Positions 28,866 through 37,446 of a stretch of 64,000 nucleotides of DNA are shown here, one piece after another; positions within the stretch are counted from its first letter, which is position 1; every line of letters starts with the position of its first letter. Location of the stretch: positions 1,460,303 to 1,524,302 of the forward strand of contig NC_006461.1 of assembly GCF_000091545.1 (NCBI RefSeq), written 5' to 3'. The translations under genes and the position numbers were made by a program. Source of the DNA: Thermus thermophilus HB8 (GTDB taxonomy: Bacteria > Deinococcota > Deinococci > Deinococcales > Thermaceae). Below the pieces are notes generated by a model that was given only the letters and a program-made list of their open reading frames with translations, was not told the origin of the DNA and searched no databases.

Positions 28866-30320
28866 TCAGCCGAGGTAAAGGGCCACCCTCCCCTCCCAGG
28901 GGGCCTCGGCCAGGCGCCTCAGGGCCTCCCCGTGGCGCAGGGCGTACATGGCGTAGGGGTAGACCCGCTCCTGGGGAAGCCCAAAGGGGAGGAGGTGGAC
29001 CTTAAGCCGCCCGAGGTGGCGGGCGAGGACCTCGTCCCGGGCCGCCTGGGCCGCGAGGAGCTTCCGCCTAAGCCGCTCCGCCTCCCCCCCAACCCGGGCC
29101 CGGAAACGCCGGAGGGGCCGGACGAGGTTGGGCTCCAGGGCCTCCGCCTCCTCCACAAGCCGGGAGGCCTCCTGCAAAAGCCCCTCCACCCGGTCCCGGA
29201 AGGCGCGAAAAGGGGCCAGCCAGGCCTCCGCCGCCCGGAGGAAGGCCGCCTCCCCCTCGTCCACGAAGGCCCAGGGGTCCAGGCGGTACTTCTCCAGGAT
29301 GCGCCGGACGGGCGGCTCCACCACCACCCCGAAGGCCCGCAGGAAGAGGGCGGGCATGGCGAGGCCGTAGCGGGCGTAGACCCCGGAGAGCTCGGCCACG
29401 TAGCGGAGCTCGTTGGGCCCCACCACGAAGCCCGCCGTGGGCAGGACCAGGTCCTGGAAGACGGGCCTGAGCCCCGCCGCCGGGGTCAGGCGGGAGGGGT
29501 CGGCCCGGGCGATCTCCCAAAGCTCCTTGGCCGTGTACCGCCGCACCCCGTCGGTGAAGGCCCCGCCCTCGTAGAAGAGAAGGCGCCTTTGGTCCGTCTC
29601 CAGGAAGAGGTTGGTGGCCCCGGGCTTGCGCCTAAGGGGAGGCTTCCCCCCAAGGGCCCGGATCCTTTCCGCCTCCCGGTTGATGGCCTCGGCGCTCCCC
29701 AAGGGGTCGGAAAGCTCCCGCTCCAGGGCCTCGAGGAAGAGGGGGGCGAGCTCCTCCGCCATGGGGTCAAAGGGCACAAGCCCCCGCTCCCCGAGAAAGG
29801 CGAGGAGGACGCGGGCGAAGAACTCGGAAAGCGTCTCCGCCTCCAGGGCGTAGCCCAGGCGGTAGTCCTTGGCCCAAGGCCCCAAGAAGGCGCGGAGGCG
29901 CTCGCGGTGAGGGGCCAGGGGGATCCTGCCCGAGGGCAAAGGGGGGAGGTCCAGGGAGAGGGTCTCCGGCACCTCGTCCCGGAGCAGGTGGAGGTGGCGC
30001 ACCTCCTCCACGTCGTGGTCCTGGGAGGCCACCCAGAACACCCCGGCCGCCCCCGCCCGGTCGGCGAGGCAGAGGGCGGTGTGGGCCTTGTAGAAGGTGA
30101 GGGCGGGCCCACCGAGAAGCCCCGCCTGCTGCCCCGTGACCACCGCCCCCACCTCGAGGCGCTCCAGGGCCCGGAAGGCCTCCTCGGGGGCCTGAAGGCG
30201 CTTCAGGTAGGCGGCGAGGGCCTCCCGCAACCGGGGGTGGCCCGGGCGGCGGAGGCGGGCCTTCAGGGCCTCCTCCCCCTGCGGCAGGCCCAGGCTGCGG
30301 ACCAGACAGGCGGCTTCCAT
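28866..30320 (-). CDS. bshC: Bacillithiol biosynthesis cysteine-adding enzyme BshC
   Basis: The 484-residue protein matches BshC: VVTGQQAGLLGGPALTFYKAHTAL (nucleotide-fold opening), VFWVASQDHDVEEVRHLHLL and the C-terminal coiled-coil region. BshC adds Cys to glucosaminyl-malate to finish bacillithiol, a low-molecular-weight thiol. The other bsh genes are not in this window. It starts 10 bases after the CRP-family gene. Confidence 0.9.
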   Translation of the reverse strand: MEAACLVRSLGLPQGEEALKARLRRPGHPRLREALAAYLKRLQAPEEAFRALERLEVGAVVTGQQAGLLGGPALTFYKAHTALCLADRAGAAGVFWVASQDHDVEEVRHLHLLRDEVPETLSLDLPPLPSGRIPLAPHRERLRAFLGPWAKDYRLGYALEAETLSEFFARVLLAFLGERGLVPFDPMAEELAPLFLEALERELSDPLGSAEAINREAERIRALGGKPPLRRKPGATNLFLETDQRRLLFYEGGAFTDGVRRYTAKELWEIARADPSRLTPAAGLRPVFQDLVLPTAGFVVGPNELRYVAELSGVYARYGLAMPALFLRAFGVVVEPPVRRILEKYRLDPWAFVDEGEAAFLRAAEAWLAPFRAFRDRVEGLLQEASRLVEEAEALEPNLVRPLRRFRARVGGEAERLRRKLLAAQAARDEVLARHLGRLKVHLLPFGLPQERVYPYAMYALRHGEALRRLAEAPWEGRVALYLG

Positions 30321-30330
30321 GCTTTAAAGC

Positions 30331-30954
30331 CTAAAGTTCCTCGGCAAGGCGGGCAAGGGCCTTGGGCTCCAGGACCTCCACCCTGCGGTAGCCCAGGTCC
30401 ACCCACCCTTTCAGCGCCCACTCCCCGAGGAGCTTGGTGACCGTCTCCCGGGAGGCCCCCACCATCCGGGCCAGGTCCTGGTGGGAGAAGGGGGCGACCC
30501 CGTCCTCCCCCATCCGGAGGAGGAGGCGGGCCAGGCGCTGGGCCACGGAGAGGTGGCGCGCCTCCCAAAGCCGCTCCTCCAAGGAGCAGAGCCGCCCGTA
30601 AAGGGCCTGAAGGAAAAAGGCCTCTACCTCGGCGAAGCGCGCCCTTAGGGCGGCCAAGCCCTCCCGGGGGGCGAAGTAGAGCTCGGCGTAGGTGAGGGCC
30701 TCGGCCCCGGCGCGCCGCCTCGCCTCCCCCCCCAAGGCCTCCTCCCCAAAGACCCCCCCCGGCCCCACCACGTCCAAGACCCCTTCCTCCAGGCCCGGCC
30801 CCGGCCGGTGGAGCCCGACGAGGCCCTGGCGCACCAGGTAGACCCCGTCCACGGGGTCCCCGGGGGCGAAGAGGACCGCCCCCCGCCTCAAGCGCAAAGG
30901 ACGGAAGACCTTGAGGGCCTCTTGGCGGGCCTCGAGGCTCAGTCCTTGGAGCAT
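30331..30954 (-). CDS. CRP/FNR family transcription regulator
   Basis: The 207-residue protein has an N-terminal cyclic-nucleotide-binding-like barrel (LRRGAVLFAPGDPVDGVYLVRQGLVGLHR) and a C-terminal winged helix (HQDLARMVGASRETVTKLLGEWALKGWVDL). The phosphate-binding cassette for cAMP is not well conserved, so the ligand is unknown. I recall TTHA1567 as an uncharacterised CRP-family member at this position. It lies between mqnD and bshC in one operon. Confidence 0.88.
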   Translation of the reverse strand: MLQGLSLEARQEALKVFRPLRLRRGAVLFAPGDPVDGVYLVRQGLVGLHRPGPGLEEGVLDVVGPGGVFGEEALGGEARRRAGAEALTYAELYFAPREGLAALRARFAEVEAFFLQALYGRLCSLEERLWEARHLSVAQRLARLLLRMGEDGVAPFSHQDLARMVGASRETVTKLLGEWALKGWVDLGYRRVEVLEPKALARLAEEL

Positions 30955-30963
30955 GGCCCGAGT

Positions 30964-31782
30964 TTACACGAAAAGGGGCCGGGGGCTGGGGGCGGCAAGC
31001 CCCCGGGCCTCGGCCTCGGCGAAGAGGCGGGCCACGGCCCGTTCCCCCTCCTCCCCCACGTCCAGGCTAAAGGCGTTGACGTAGGTGTGGACGTGGGCCC
31101 AGATCACCTCATCGGAAAGCTCCTGGGCGTGGGCCCGCATGTAGTCCAAAGCCTCCTCGGGGTGGGCGAGGGCGTAGGCCACGCTTCGCCGCACCGCCTC
31201 GTCCAAAGCCCGGATAAGCCCTTCCCCCAGGTCGCGCCGGGCGAGGATGGCCCCCAAGGGCAGGGGGAGGCCCGTCCGCTCCTCCCACCAGGCCCCCAGG
31301 TCCACCACCTGGACGAGGCCGTAGCGGGGGTAGGTGAAGCGGCTTTCGTGGATGATGAGCCCCGCCTCCACCTCTCCTTGGGCCACCATGGGGAGGATGC
31401 GGTCGTAGCGCACCTCCACGGGGACGAAGCCCTGGGCGTAGAGGGAGAGGAGGAAGTAGGCGGTGGTGTGCCGCCCCGGGACCGCCACCCTCAGGCCCTC
31501 CAGAGCCTGGAGGGGGCCTCGGGCCACCACGAGGGGCCCCACGCCCCGGCCCAAGGCCCCCCCGCTCCTTAGGGCCACGTACCGGTCCCGCACCTGAGCG
31601 TAGGCGGCGTAGGAGAGCTTGGTGAGGGGAAGCCTTCCCTCCAGGGCCCAGCGGTTCAGGGTCTCCACGTCCTCCAGGACGGGCTCCAAGGGAACGGGGC
31701 TTTCCACCCGGCCGTGGACCAGGGCGTAGAAGATGAAGGTGTCGTTGGGGCAGGGGGAGAAGCCGAGCCTGAGCGCCTCCAT
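30964..31782 (-). CDS. mqnD: 1,4-dihydroxy-6-naphthoate synthase (futalosine pathway)
   Basis: The 272-residue protein matches MqnD: LGFSPCPNDTFIFYALVHGRV, KLSYAAYAQV, VPGRHTTAYFLL and the catalytic His145 in GLIIHESRFTYPRYGL. It converts cyclic dehypoxanthine futalosine to dihydroxynaphthoate for menaquinone synthesis. A periplasmic-binding-protein fold; cytoplasmic. Starts 6 bases after the upstream TPR gene. Confidence 0.95.
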   Translation of the reverse strand: MEALRLGFSPCPNDTFIFYALVHGRVESPVPLEPVLEDVETLNRWALEGRLPLTKLSYAAYAQVRDRYVALRSGGALGRGVGPLVVARGPLQALEGLRVAVPGRHTTAYFLLSLYAQGFVPVEVRYDRILPMVAQGEVEAGLIIHESRFTYPRYGLVQVVDLGAWWEERTGLPLPLGAILARRDLGEGLIRALDEAVRRSVAYALAHPEEALDYMRAHAQELSDEVIWAHVHTYVNAFSLDVGEEGERAVARLFAEAEARGLAAPSPRPLFV

Positions 31783-31788
31783 ACCCCC

Positions 31789-34539
31789 CTACTCTACCCC
31801 CTTCAGGGCCCGTTTGAGGACCTCCGGGGCGAACTGCTTGAGGGCCCGGAGAAACCCCGTGGTCCCCCGGGCCCGGCCGGGGATGACGTGGACGGGCACC
31901 CCAAGCCGCTCCGCCTCGAGGCGCACGGGCTCGGAGAGGTCGTGCCCCACGTAGCTGGAAACGATCATGAGGCCGTGGGCCTTCTCCAGGCGGTTCAGGA
32001 TACGCCTTAGGGCCTCCTTCCCCACCCCCACGGTGTCCGCGTCGTACCAGTCCACCCTAAGGCCCCGCCCCTCCAGGAAGGGCACGAGGCGGCTCCTGAG
32101 CTGGGTGTGCCCCCCCACCACCACAAGGTGCTCCCCGTGGAAGCGGGGCAGGTCCTCCTCCAGAAGGTCCCGGGGCGCCTCGGGCAGGTGGGGCGCCTCC
32201 TCCCCCAAGGCCTTCAGCCCCTCGCCCACCGCCTTTAGCTCCTCCAGGTAGAGGGCCAGGCTCTCGTCGTGCGGCCGGAGGAAGAGGAGGTTCCTGAGGA
32301 TCTCCCGGGCCAAGGCCAGGTCCTTCTCCCGATAAAGGGCCACCTCCAGGGCCTTCTGCCAGAACTCCGCCGCCCGGCGCCAGTCCCCCTGGGCCTCGTG
32401 ATGCTCCGCCAGGTCAAAAAGGACCTCCAGGGCCTGGGGGTGGGCCTTGAGCTCCTCTTCCAGGAGGCGGCCCACCTCCTCGGCGCGCCCCGCGGCGTAA
32501 AGAGCGGCCAGGTACTGGCCCCGCGCCGTCTCGGCCTCGGGGCTTTCCCGGAAGGCCCGGGAGAGCCGGTAGGCCAAGGCGAGGAGCTCCAGGGGCGGCT
32601 GGGGCGTGCGGCTTAGGGCCTGGTAGAGGACGCTGAAGGCGGCCCACGGCCCCTCCAGCCGCTCCAGGAGGTGGATGAGGCCCGTGAGGTCCTCCTCGGC
32701 CACCGCCTCCAGCCCCGCGTCCCGCGCCCGGGAGAGGAGCTCCCGGGCCAGCACCTCCTCCCCCCCCTCCAAGGCCTCCTGGGCCAGGCGGAAGAGGTAG
32801 GGGGCGGGGTAGGCCCTTAGGGCGTGGGCCCGCTTGTGGTCCCCGAGGACCTCCTTGAGGGGCCGCCGCAAGGCCCGCTTCACCTGGGCCAGGTGGTGGT
32901 AGGCCATCCCCGCCACCTCCCCTTCCCCCCGGAAGGCGGCCCGCTCCAGGAGGTGGAGGGCCTCCCGGAACCGCCCTTCCCTCTCCCTTAGGACCCCGAG
33001 GAGGAGGAGGGCCTCGGGGATCTCCGCCCGGCTCAGGGCCTCGGTGAGGTAGGGCTCCACCGCCTTCAGGTCCTCCCCCCCGCGGAGCTCCAGGGGGCTT
33101 TTCACCCGCAAGGCGGCGAGGGCGAGCCCCAAGAACCCCTCGGCCTCGTCCAGGTCGGCAAGCCTCCGGGCGTACCGCTCCGCCCGGGCGAAAAGCCCCT
33201 GGATCAGGGCGGCCCTGAGGCCCAGGCGGAGCATCTCCCGGGTGAGAAGCCCCGGGGAAAGGTCCTCCACGAACTCCGCCCGGCGGCTCACCTCCGCCCA
33301 CTCCCCCTCCCGGGCGAAGCGGCGCATCCTCTCGGTGATGCGCTCCAGGGTCTCCCGGGTGTAGAGGTCGGCCTCGGGAAGACCCGACTCCACGAACTGC
33401 CGCAGGGCATCGGCGTACCGCCCTTGGGCGAGGTAGACCCGGCCCAGGGCCAGGCGGTACCGCCCGCCCCGCACCGCCAGGGCCTCGAGGCGCCCCCTCG
33501 CCCGCTCGTACTCCCCGAGCTCCACCAAAGCCAAGGCCCTGAGGTCCTCGGCCTCCTCGGAAAGGGCCCGCCTAAGAGCCTCCTCCGCCTCGGCGTGGCG
33601 GGAGAGGGCGAAGAGGGCCCGGCCCCGGAGGTAGGCCGCCTCCCCTTCCGCCTCCTCCGGCAGGAGCGCGAGGGCCTCGGCGTAGCGGCCCGCCTCCAGG
33701 AGGGCCCGGGCCTCCTCCAAGGCCACGGCCACCTCCTCCGCCTCCTCCGGCGACGGGGCCTCCCGCTCCTCCAGCCGCACCGCCGCCAGGGCCTCGGGCT
33801 TCCGGGCGAGGACGAGGAAGTACTCCCCCTCCCCCACCCGCTCCACCCGGTCAAACCCCAAGCGCCTAAGGCCCTCCTCCACCCCCTCGGGGCTTTTGCC
33901 CAAAAAAGGCCCGTGGCCGTAGACGAGAAGCCCCCCGGGGCGGAGGAGGCGGGCGAAGAGGGGGAGGCGCTCAAAGAAGGCGAAGCGCTTCCAGAAGGCC
34001 TCGGGCGCCAGGCGGCTCTCCAGGCCCTGGTCCACGAGCCCCTCGGGGAAGACGGAGAGGAGGAGCAGGGTGTCAAAAGGAGGGAGCTCCACCTCCTCCG
34101 CCCAGCCCAGGTGCCAGACCACCTCCGGCACCCTCTTTCTCCCCACCTCCACCGCCTCCTCCACGCCGTCCAGGGCGTGCCACTCCAGGTCGGGCCGCTT
34201 CCTTTGCAGGAAGCCCACCAAAGCCCCGGTGAAGGCCCCCACCTCGAGGACCCGCCCCTCCACCCGGGGGGGAAGCTCTTTGGCGTAGAACTCCAGGTGG
34301 GGGAGGTGCATCCCGTAGACCAGGGCCTCCCCCTTGGGGACCTTGAGGACCTCCCGGTAGAAACTTCGCACCGCCTCCCTCCCCCCTTGGGCCAAATAGG
34401 CCCGCCAGGCCTTGAGGAGGGGAGCGCGCCGGGCGGGGCTTCCCAGACGCTTGGCGAGCTCCGCCTCAAAACGCCCCGGGGACAGAGGCCCCTGGACGCC
34501 GAAGCGCTCCTTCAGGAAAAGCCTCAACTCATCGGGCAT
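31789..34539 (-). CDS. Methyltransferase-TPR-DUF2325-like fusion protein
   Basis: The 916-residue protein has three parts. Residues about 65-270 look like a class I methyltransferase (GRVLEVGAFTGALVGFLQRK, LRPGGLLVYGHGPF). Residues about 285-800 are TPR-like helical repeats. The last ~105 residues (LVVVGGHTQLRSRLVPFLEGRGLRV, VSSYVGHDLSEPVRLEAERL, HVIPGRARGTTGFLRAL) resemble DUF2325. No signal peptide or membrane segment. The ATG at 34539 follows TAGACT (34548-34553) by 8 bases; a TTG 18 bases upstream would lie inside that promoter. Function unknown. Heads the operon with mqnD, crp-like, bshC, spoIID-like and atl. Confidence 0.75.
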   Translation of the reverse strand: MPDELRLFLKERFGVQGPLSPGRFEAELAKRLGSPARRAPLLKAWRAYLAQGGREAVRSFYREVLKVPKGEALVYGMHLPHLEFYAKELPPRVEGRVLEVGAFTGALVGFLQRKRPDLEWHALDGVEEAVEVGRKRVPEVVWHLGWAEEVELPPFDTLLLLSVFPEGLVDQGLESRLAPEAFWKRFAFFERLPLFARLLRPGGLLVYGHGPFLGKSPEGVEEGLRRLGFDRVERVGEGEYFLVLARKPEALAAVRLEEREAPSPEEAEEVAVALEEARALLEAGRYAEALALLPEEAEGEAAYLRGRALFALSRHAEAEEALRRALSEEAEDLRALALVELGEYERARGRLEALAVRGGRYRLALGRVYLAQGRYADALRQFVESGLPEADLYTRETLERITERMRRFAREGEWAEVSRRAEFVEDLSPGLLTREMLRLGLRAALIQGLFARAERYARRLADLDEAEGFLGLALAALRVKSPLELRGGEDLKAVEPYLTEALSRAEIPEALLLLGVLREREGRFREALHLLERAAFRGEGEVAGMAYHHLAQVKRALRRPLKEVLGDHKRAHALRAYPAPYLFRLAQEALEGGEEVLARELLSRARDAGLEAVAEEDLTGLIHLLERLEGPWAAFSVLYQALSRTPQPPLELLALAYRLSRAFRESPEAETARGQYLAALYAAGRAEEVGRLLEEELKAHPQALEVLFDLAEHHEAQGDWRRAAEFWQKALEVALYREKDLALAREILRNLLFLRPHDESLALYLEELKAVGEGLKALGEEAPHLPEAPRDLLEEDLPRFHGEHLVVVGGHTQLRSRLVPFLEGRGLRVDWYDADTVGVGKEALRRILNRLEKAHGLMIVSSYVGHDLSEPVRLEAERLGVPVHVIPGRARGTTGFLRALKQFAPEVLKRALKGVE

Positions 34540-34547
34540 TTGCCGGG

Positions 34548-34553
34548 AGTCTA
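34548..34553 (-). promoter_or_regulatory. -10 element of the methyltransferase-TPR operon
   Basis: TAGACT on the minus strand, 8 bases before the ATG at 34539, predicting a leaderless mRNA. It overrules the longer annotation start inside the promoter. Confidence 0.55.
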
Positions 34554-34593
34554 CCAAAGGACGAGGGGGGCGGTAAAGCCACCCCCCTTGCCT

Positions 34594-35616
34594 TCAGGCG
34601 GGCGCTTTCTCCCGGAAGAGTTCGGCGTAACGGCGCTTGGCCCGCGCGGGGGCCCGGTGCCAGACGTAGGAGGCGAGGAGGGGGAAGGCGAGGGTCGCCT
34701 CGGCGAAGACCATCTGGGAGAGGCGCGCGTCCACCTTGCCCCAGCTTTGCGCCTCGCTCAAGGTGGAGCCGGAAAGCCCCCCGTCCCTTTCGTCGGCCAC
34801 GGTGATCTGGATGGCGTACTTGTGCATCTCCACCCGGTGGCCCAGGACCTCGGCGGCCACCACGATGTCCTGGGCGAAGTTCTTGGGCACCCCGCCCCCG
34901 AGCATCACGAGCCCCGTGGTCCCGGCCTTCAGCTTGATCTCGGTGAGCTCGCGGAAGTCGGCCACGGAGTCTATGGTCACGTGGGCCTCGGGGCGCTTCA
35001 CCTGGTGGTAGACGAGGCCGAAGCCCGCGGAGGAGTCGGAGAAGGCGGGGACGAAGATGGGCACCCCCTCCTCGTAGGCCGCCCGCACGATGCTCTTCTC
35101 CCCGAGGCCCCGTTCCGCCAGGTAGCGGCCCATGTGCCAGATGAACTCCCGGCTGGAGTAAGGGCGGGGCTCTAGGCCGTCGGCGATCTCGGCCACCGTG
35201 TAGTCCGTGTGGCGGAGCTCCTCCTCGTCAATGTAGGTGTCGTAAATGCGGTCAATCCAAAGCCGCCTCAAGGCCTCGTCGTCCGCCCTCGGGTCCCCCT
35301 GGTAGTGGCGGTGGCCCAACGCCTCAAAGAAGTCCTGGTCCACGATGTTGGCCCCGGTGGCCACGATGACGTCCACCAGGCCCTTCCGGATGAGGTCGTG
35401 GACGATGAGGCCCTGGCCCGCCGAGACCAGGCTCCCCGCCAGGGTGAGGATGACGGCGCAGTCGTCCTCCAGCATCCTGAGGTAGATCTCCGCCGCCCGG
35501 TGGAGGTTCCTGGCCTGGAAGGCCGTCTTGCCCATGGCCTCGAGGATGGGCCCGGCGTCAAAGGCCTTGATGTCTATGGGGACCACGGGCGTAGAGAGGA
35601 GTTCCTTCTTCTGCAC
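34594..35616 (-). CDS. Deoxyhypusine synthase homologue
   Basis: The 340-residue protein matches the deoxyhypusine synthase family. It has IVATGANIVDQDFFEALGH, FVPAFSDSSAGFGLVYHQ, TTGLVMLGGGVPKNF and SEAQSWGKV, which keeps the Lys that forms the enzyme-imine intermediate. The enzyme transfers aminobutyl groups from spermidine. Bacteria lack the eIF5A substrate, so a role in polyamine synthesis (homospermidine type) is inferred. I start it at GTG 35616 because AAAGGAG lies just upstream; the frame extends to 35631. Confidence 0.88.
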   Translation of the reverse strand: MQKKELLSTPVVPIDIKAFDAGPILEAMGKTAFQARNLHRAAEIYLRMLEDDCAVILTLAGSLVSAGQGLIVHDLIRKGLVDVIVATGANIVDQDFFEALGHRHYQGDPRADDEALRRLWIDRIYDTYIDEEELRHTDYTVAEIADGLEPRPYSSREFIWHMGRYLAERGLGEKSIVRAAYEEGVPIFVPAFSDSSAGFGLVYHQVKRPEAHVTIDSVADFRELTEIKLKAGTTGLVMLGGGVPKNFAQDIVVAAEVLGHRVEMHKYAIQITVADERDGGLSGSTLSEAQSWGKVDARLSQMVFAEATLAFPLLASYVWHRAPARAKRRYAELFREKAPA

Positions 35617-35670
35617 GCTTCTCCTTTCCACGCGGGGTGGGCGTCGGGCGGCTCCCCCCCTTTAGCGCCC

Positions 35671-35700
35671 CCTGCCTTTTAGGGCAGGACCCCGAGTATA
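35671..35700 (-). promoter_or_regulatory. Promoter and 5'-end hairpin before the DHS homologue
   Basis: On the minus strand TATACT (35695-35700) lies inside the end of the ThiS-like gene. The expected start, near 35688, coincides with a 6-bp hairpin CCTGCC/GGCAGG (35671-35688). The hairpin may end the upstream transcript or cap the 5' end of the DHS mRNA (about 72-base leader). Confidence 0.4.
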
Positions 35701-35900
35701 CCACCCCCGGCGATGGGGGGGTAGACCTCGAGGGGGCCTTCCACCTCCTCGTCCAGGCCCACCGCCTTGTCCCCCACGGCGAGAAGCCAGACCTCCTCCA
35801 GGGGGATCCCCAGCTTCTCCAGGGCCTCCCTCGGGGTCCTCGCCTCCACCTGGAACCGCTCGCCGAAGCGGCGGAGGTCGCCGTGAAGGAGGACTTCCAT
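35679..35900 (-). CDS. ThiS/MoaD-like ubiquitin-fold small protein
   Basis: The 73-residue protein has the beta-grasp pattern of sulfur carriers: short beta strands, TPREALEKLGIPLEEVWLLAVGDKAV and VYPPIAGGG near the end. Active carriers end in Gly-Gly; here ILGVLP follows the glycines, so the tail would have to be trimmed or it is a non-carrier. Its ATG overlaps the PIN gene stop by 1 base. Possibly the ubiquitin-like domain often paired with Mut7-C (PIN-like) proteins. Confidence 0.6.
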   Translation of the reverse strand: MEVLLHGDLRRFGERFQVEARTPREALEKLGIPLEEVWLLAVGDKAVGLDEEVEGPLEVYPPIAGGGILGVLP

Positions 35901-36298
35901 CAGCTCACCTCCCGCAAAAAGGAACGGACCGAAAGGATGCGCAACCCCTTCACCTTAAGGGAAAGCAGGGGACTCTTGTCCCCGGTCACCAAGCAGTCCG
36001 CCCTTCCCACCAGGGCGATGCCCAGGAGAAGGTCGTCGTCGGGGTCCGGGGAAAGGCCGGGAGGACGGGGGCGGGCCACCACCTCCGCCTGGCGGCGCAA
36101 CAGGTTGACAAGCCTACCCACCTTGGCGCGGGGCAGCTCGGGAAACTTGTCCCGCAGCACCCGCCGGGGCTCCCGCAACTGGACCTCGGCGGTGAGGAGG
36201 GTATACCTGCCCGCCAACCACAGGTCCACCACCTGGGCGGCCACCCCCTGGGTCAACAGGGCCGCCACCAAGACGTTGATGTCCAGGACGACCCTCAC
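35900..36298 (-). CDS. PIN-domain ribonuclease (VapC-like toxin)
   Basis: The 132-residue protein has PIN motifs: VVLDINVLVAALL (first Asp), a central Glu near EVQLREPRRVL, DPDDDLLLGIALVGRADCLVTGDKSPLL (acidic cluster and TGD). Such proteins cleave RNA with Mg ions. The small gene just upstream overlaps its start (ATGA) and is a typical antitoxin position. Confidence 0.82.
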   Translation of the reverse strand: MRVVLDINVLVAALLTQGVAAQVVDLWLAGRYTLLTAEVQLREPRRVLRDKFPELPRAKVGRLVNLLRRQAEVVARPRPPGLSPDPDDDLLLGIALVGRADCLVTGDKSPLLSLKVKGLRILSVRSFLREVS

Positions 36299-36501
36299 CC
36301 CTCCAGGCGGCGGGCCACCTCTTCCTCGGTGAGCCCGTGGGAAGCGGCCGTGGCCCTAAGCTCCCACACCAACCGCGCCAGGGCTTTCCGCTCCTCCTCT
36401 ACCGCGAGGTGGAGGAGCGCCTTGCGCCAGCCCCGGCCCCGGGCACGGCGGAAACGCTCCAAAGCCTCGGCCACGTCCTCGGGCAGGGCAATGCGCCGCA
36501 T
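36295..36501 (-). CDS. Putative antitoxin of the PIN-domain pair
   Basis: The 68-residue basic, helical protein MRRIALPEDVAEALERFRR... resembles ribbon-helix-helix antitoxins in opening and size. The ATG at 36501 has GGAGG directly upstream; a longer frame to 36540 lacks a ribosome site. It overlaps the PIN gene by 4 bases. Assignment rests mainly on gene pairing. Confidence 0.6.
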   Translation of the reverse strand: MRRIALPEDVAEALERFRRARGRGWRKALLHLAVEEERKALARLVWELRATAASHGLTEEEVARRLEG

Positions 36502-36555
36502 CCTCCTCCAGGGTAGCACCTTTCCCGCAAGGGGGGCCAAGTGCCCGGGGTGGCC

Positions 36556-37446
36556 TTAATACCCCTCCCGCACCACGTTCAGAAGAGGCTCTCCCCGGAG
36601 GTACCGCCCCACCTGCTCGGCGAGGAAGCGGGCCACCCGGCGGGAAAACCCCTCGGAAAGCCCGGCCACGTGGGGGGTGATGACCACCCCCCTAGCCCGC
36701 CAGAGGGGGTGGTCCCGGGGAAGGGGCTCGGGGTCGGTGACGTCCAGGAAGGCCCGGACCCGCCCCGCCTCCAGGGCCTCGAGGAGGGCCTCCGTGTCCA
36801 CGAGCCCTCCCCTCCCCGCGTTCACCAGGAGGGCCCCCTCCTTCATCCGGGCGAGGAAGTCCCGGTCCACGATGCCCCGGGTCTCGGGGGTGAGGGGGAG
36901 GAGGAGGACCACGGCGTCCGCCCGGGGCAGGAGGGCGGGCAGGTCCTCCCGGGTGTAGACCCCGGGGCGGGGGTGGCGGGCCACGGGGAAGAGCGCCACC
37001 CCAAAAGGCCTAAGCCTTTCCGCCACCGCCTTCCCGATGGACCCGTAGCCCAGGAGGAGGACCCTCTTCCCCTCCAGGTCGGAAAGCCTCCTCGGGGCCC
37101 AGCGCCCTTCCTTTTGGGCCTCGAGGAAGCCGGAGAGGTCTTTGAGGAGGGCGAGGAGGGCCAGGACCACCCACTCGGCCACGGGGGCGTCGTGGATCCC
37201 GGAGCCGTCGCAGAGCACCACCCCCTCGGGGACGAGGGGAAGGATCCAGTCCACCCCCGCGGAGAGGGTCTGGACCACCTTGACCTCCACCTCCTCCAGG
37301 ACCCGCCGCACCACCTCCTCCTGCCCGTAAGGGGGGATGAAGAGGTCGCAGGCCTTGGGCCAGGGCTCGTCCAGAAAGCGCACCTCCACCCCCTCGGGCA
37401 GGGCGGCCCACACCTCCTCCCTAAGCCTCGGGGCCAAGATCCTCAC
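36556..37446 (-). CDS. D-isomer-specific 2-hydroxyacid dehydrogenase
   Basis: The 296-residue protein has the NAD-binding LLLGYGSIGKAVAERL, the conserved VNAGRGGLVDTEALLEAL (catalytic Arg region) and VVITPHVAGLSEGF (catalytic His). It would reduce 2-oxoacids or oxidise D-2-hydroxyacids. It lacks the regulatory domain of 3-phosphoglycerate dehydrogenase. Substrate unknown. Its start overlaps the acetyltransferase gene by 26 bp. Confidence 0.88.
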   Translation of the reverse strand: MRILAPRLREEVWAALPEGVEVRFLDEPWPKACDLFIPPYGQEEVVRRVLEEVEVKVVQTLSAGVDWILPLVPEGVVLCDGSGIHDAPVAEWVVLALLALLKDLSGFLEAQKEGRWAPRRLSDLEGKRVLLLGYGSIGKAVAERLRPFGVALFPVARHPRPGVYTREDLPALLPRADAVVLLLPLTPETRGIVDRDFLARMKEGALLVNAGRGGLVDTEALLEALEAGRVRAFLDVTDPEPLPRDHPLWRARGVVITPHVAGLSEGFSRRVARFLAEQVGRYLRGEPLLNVVREGY

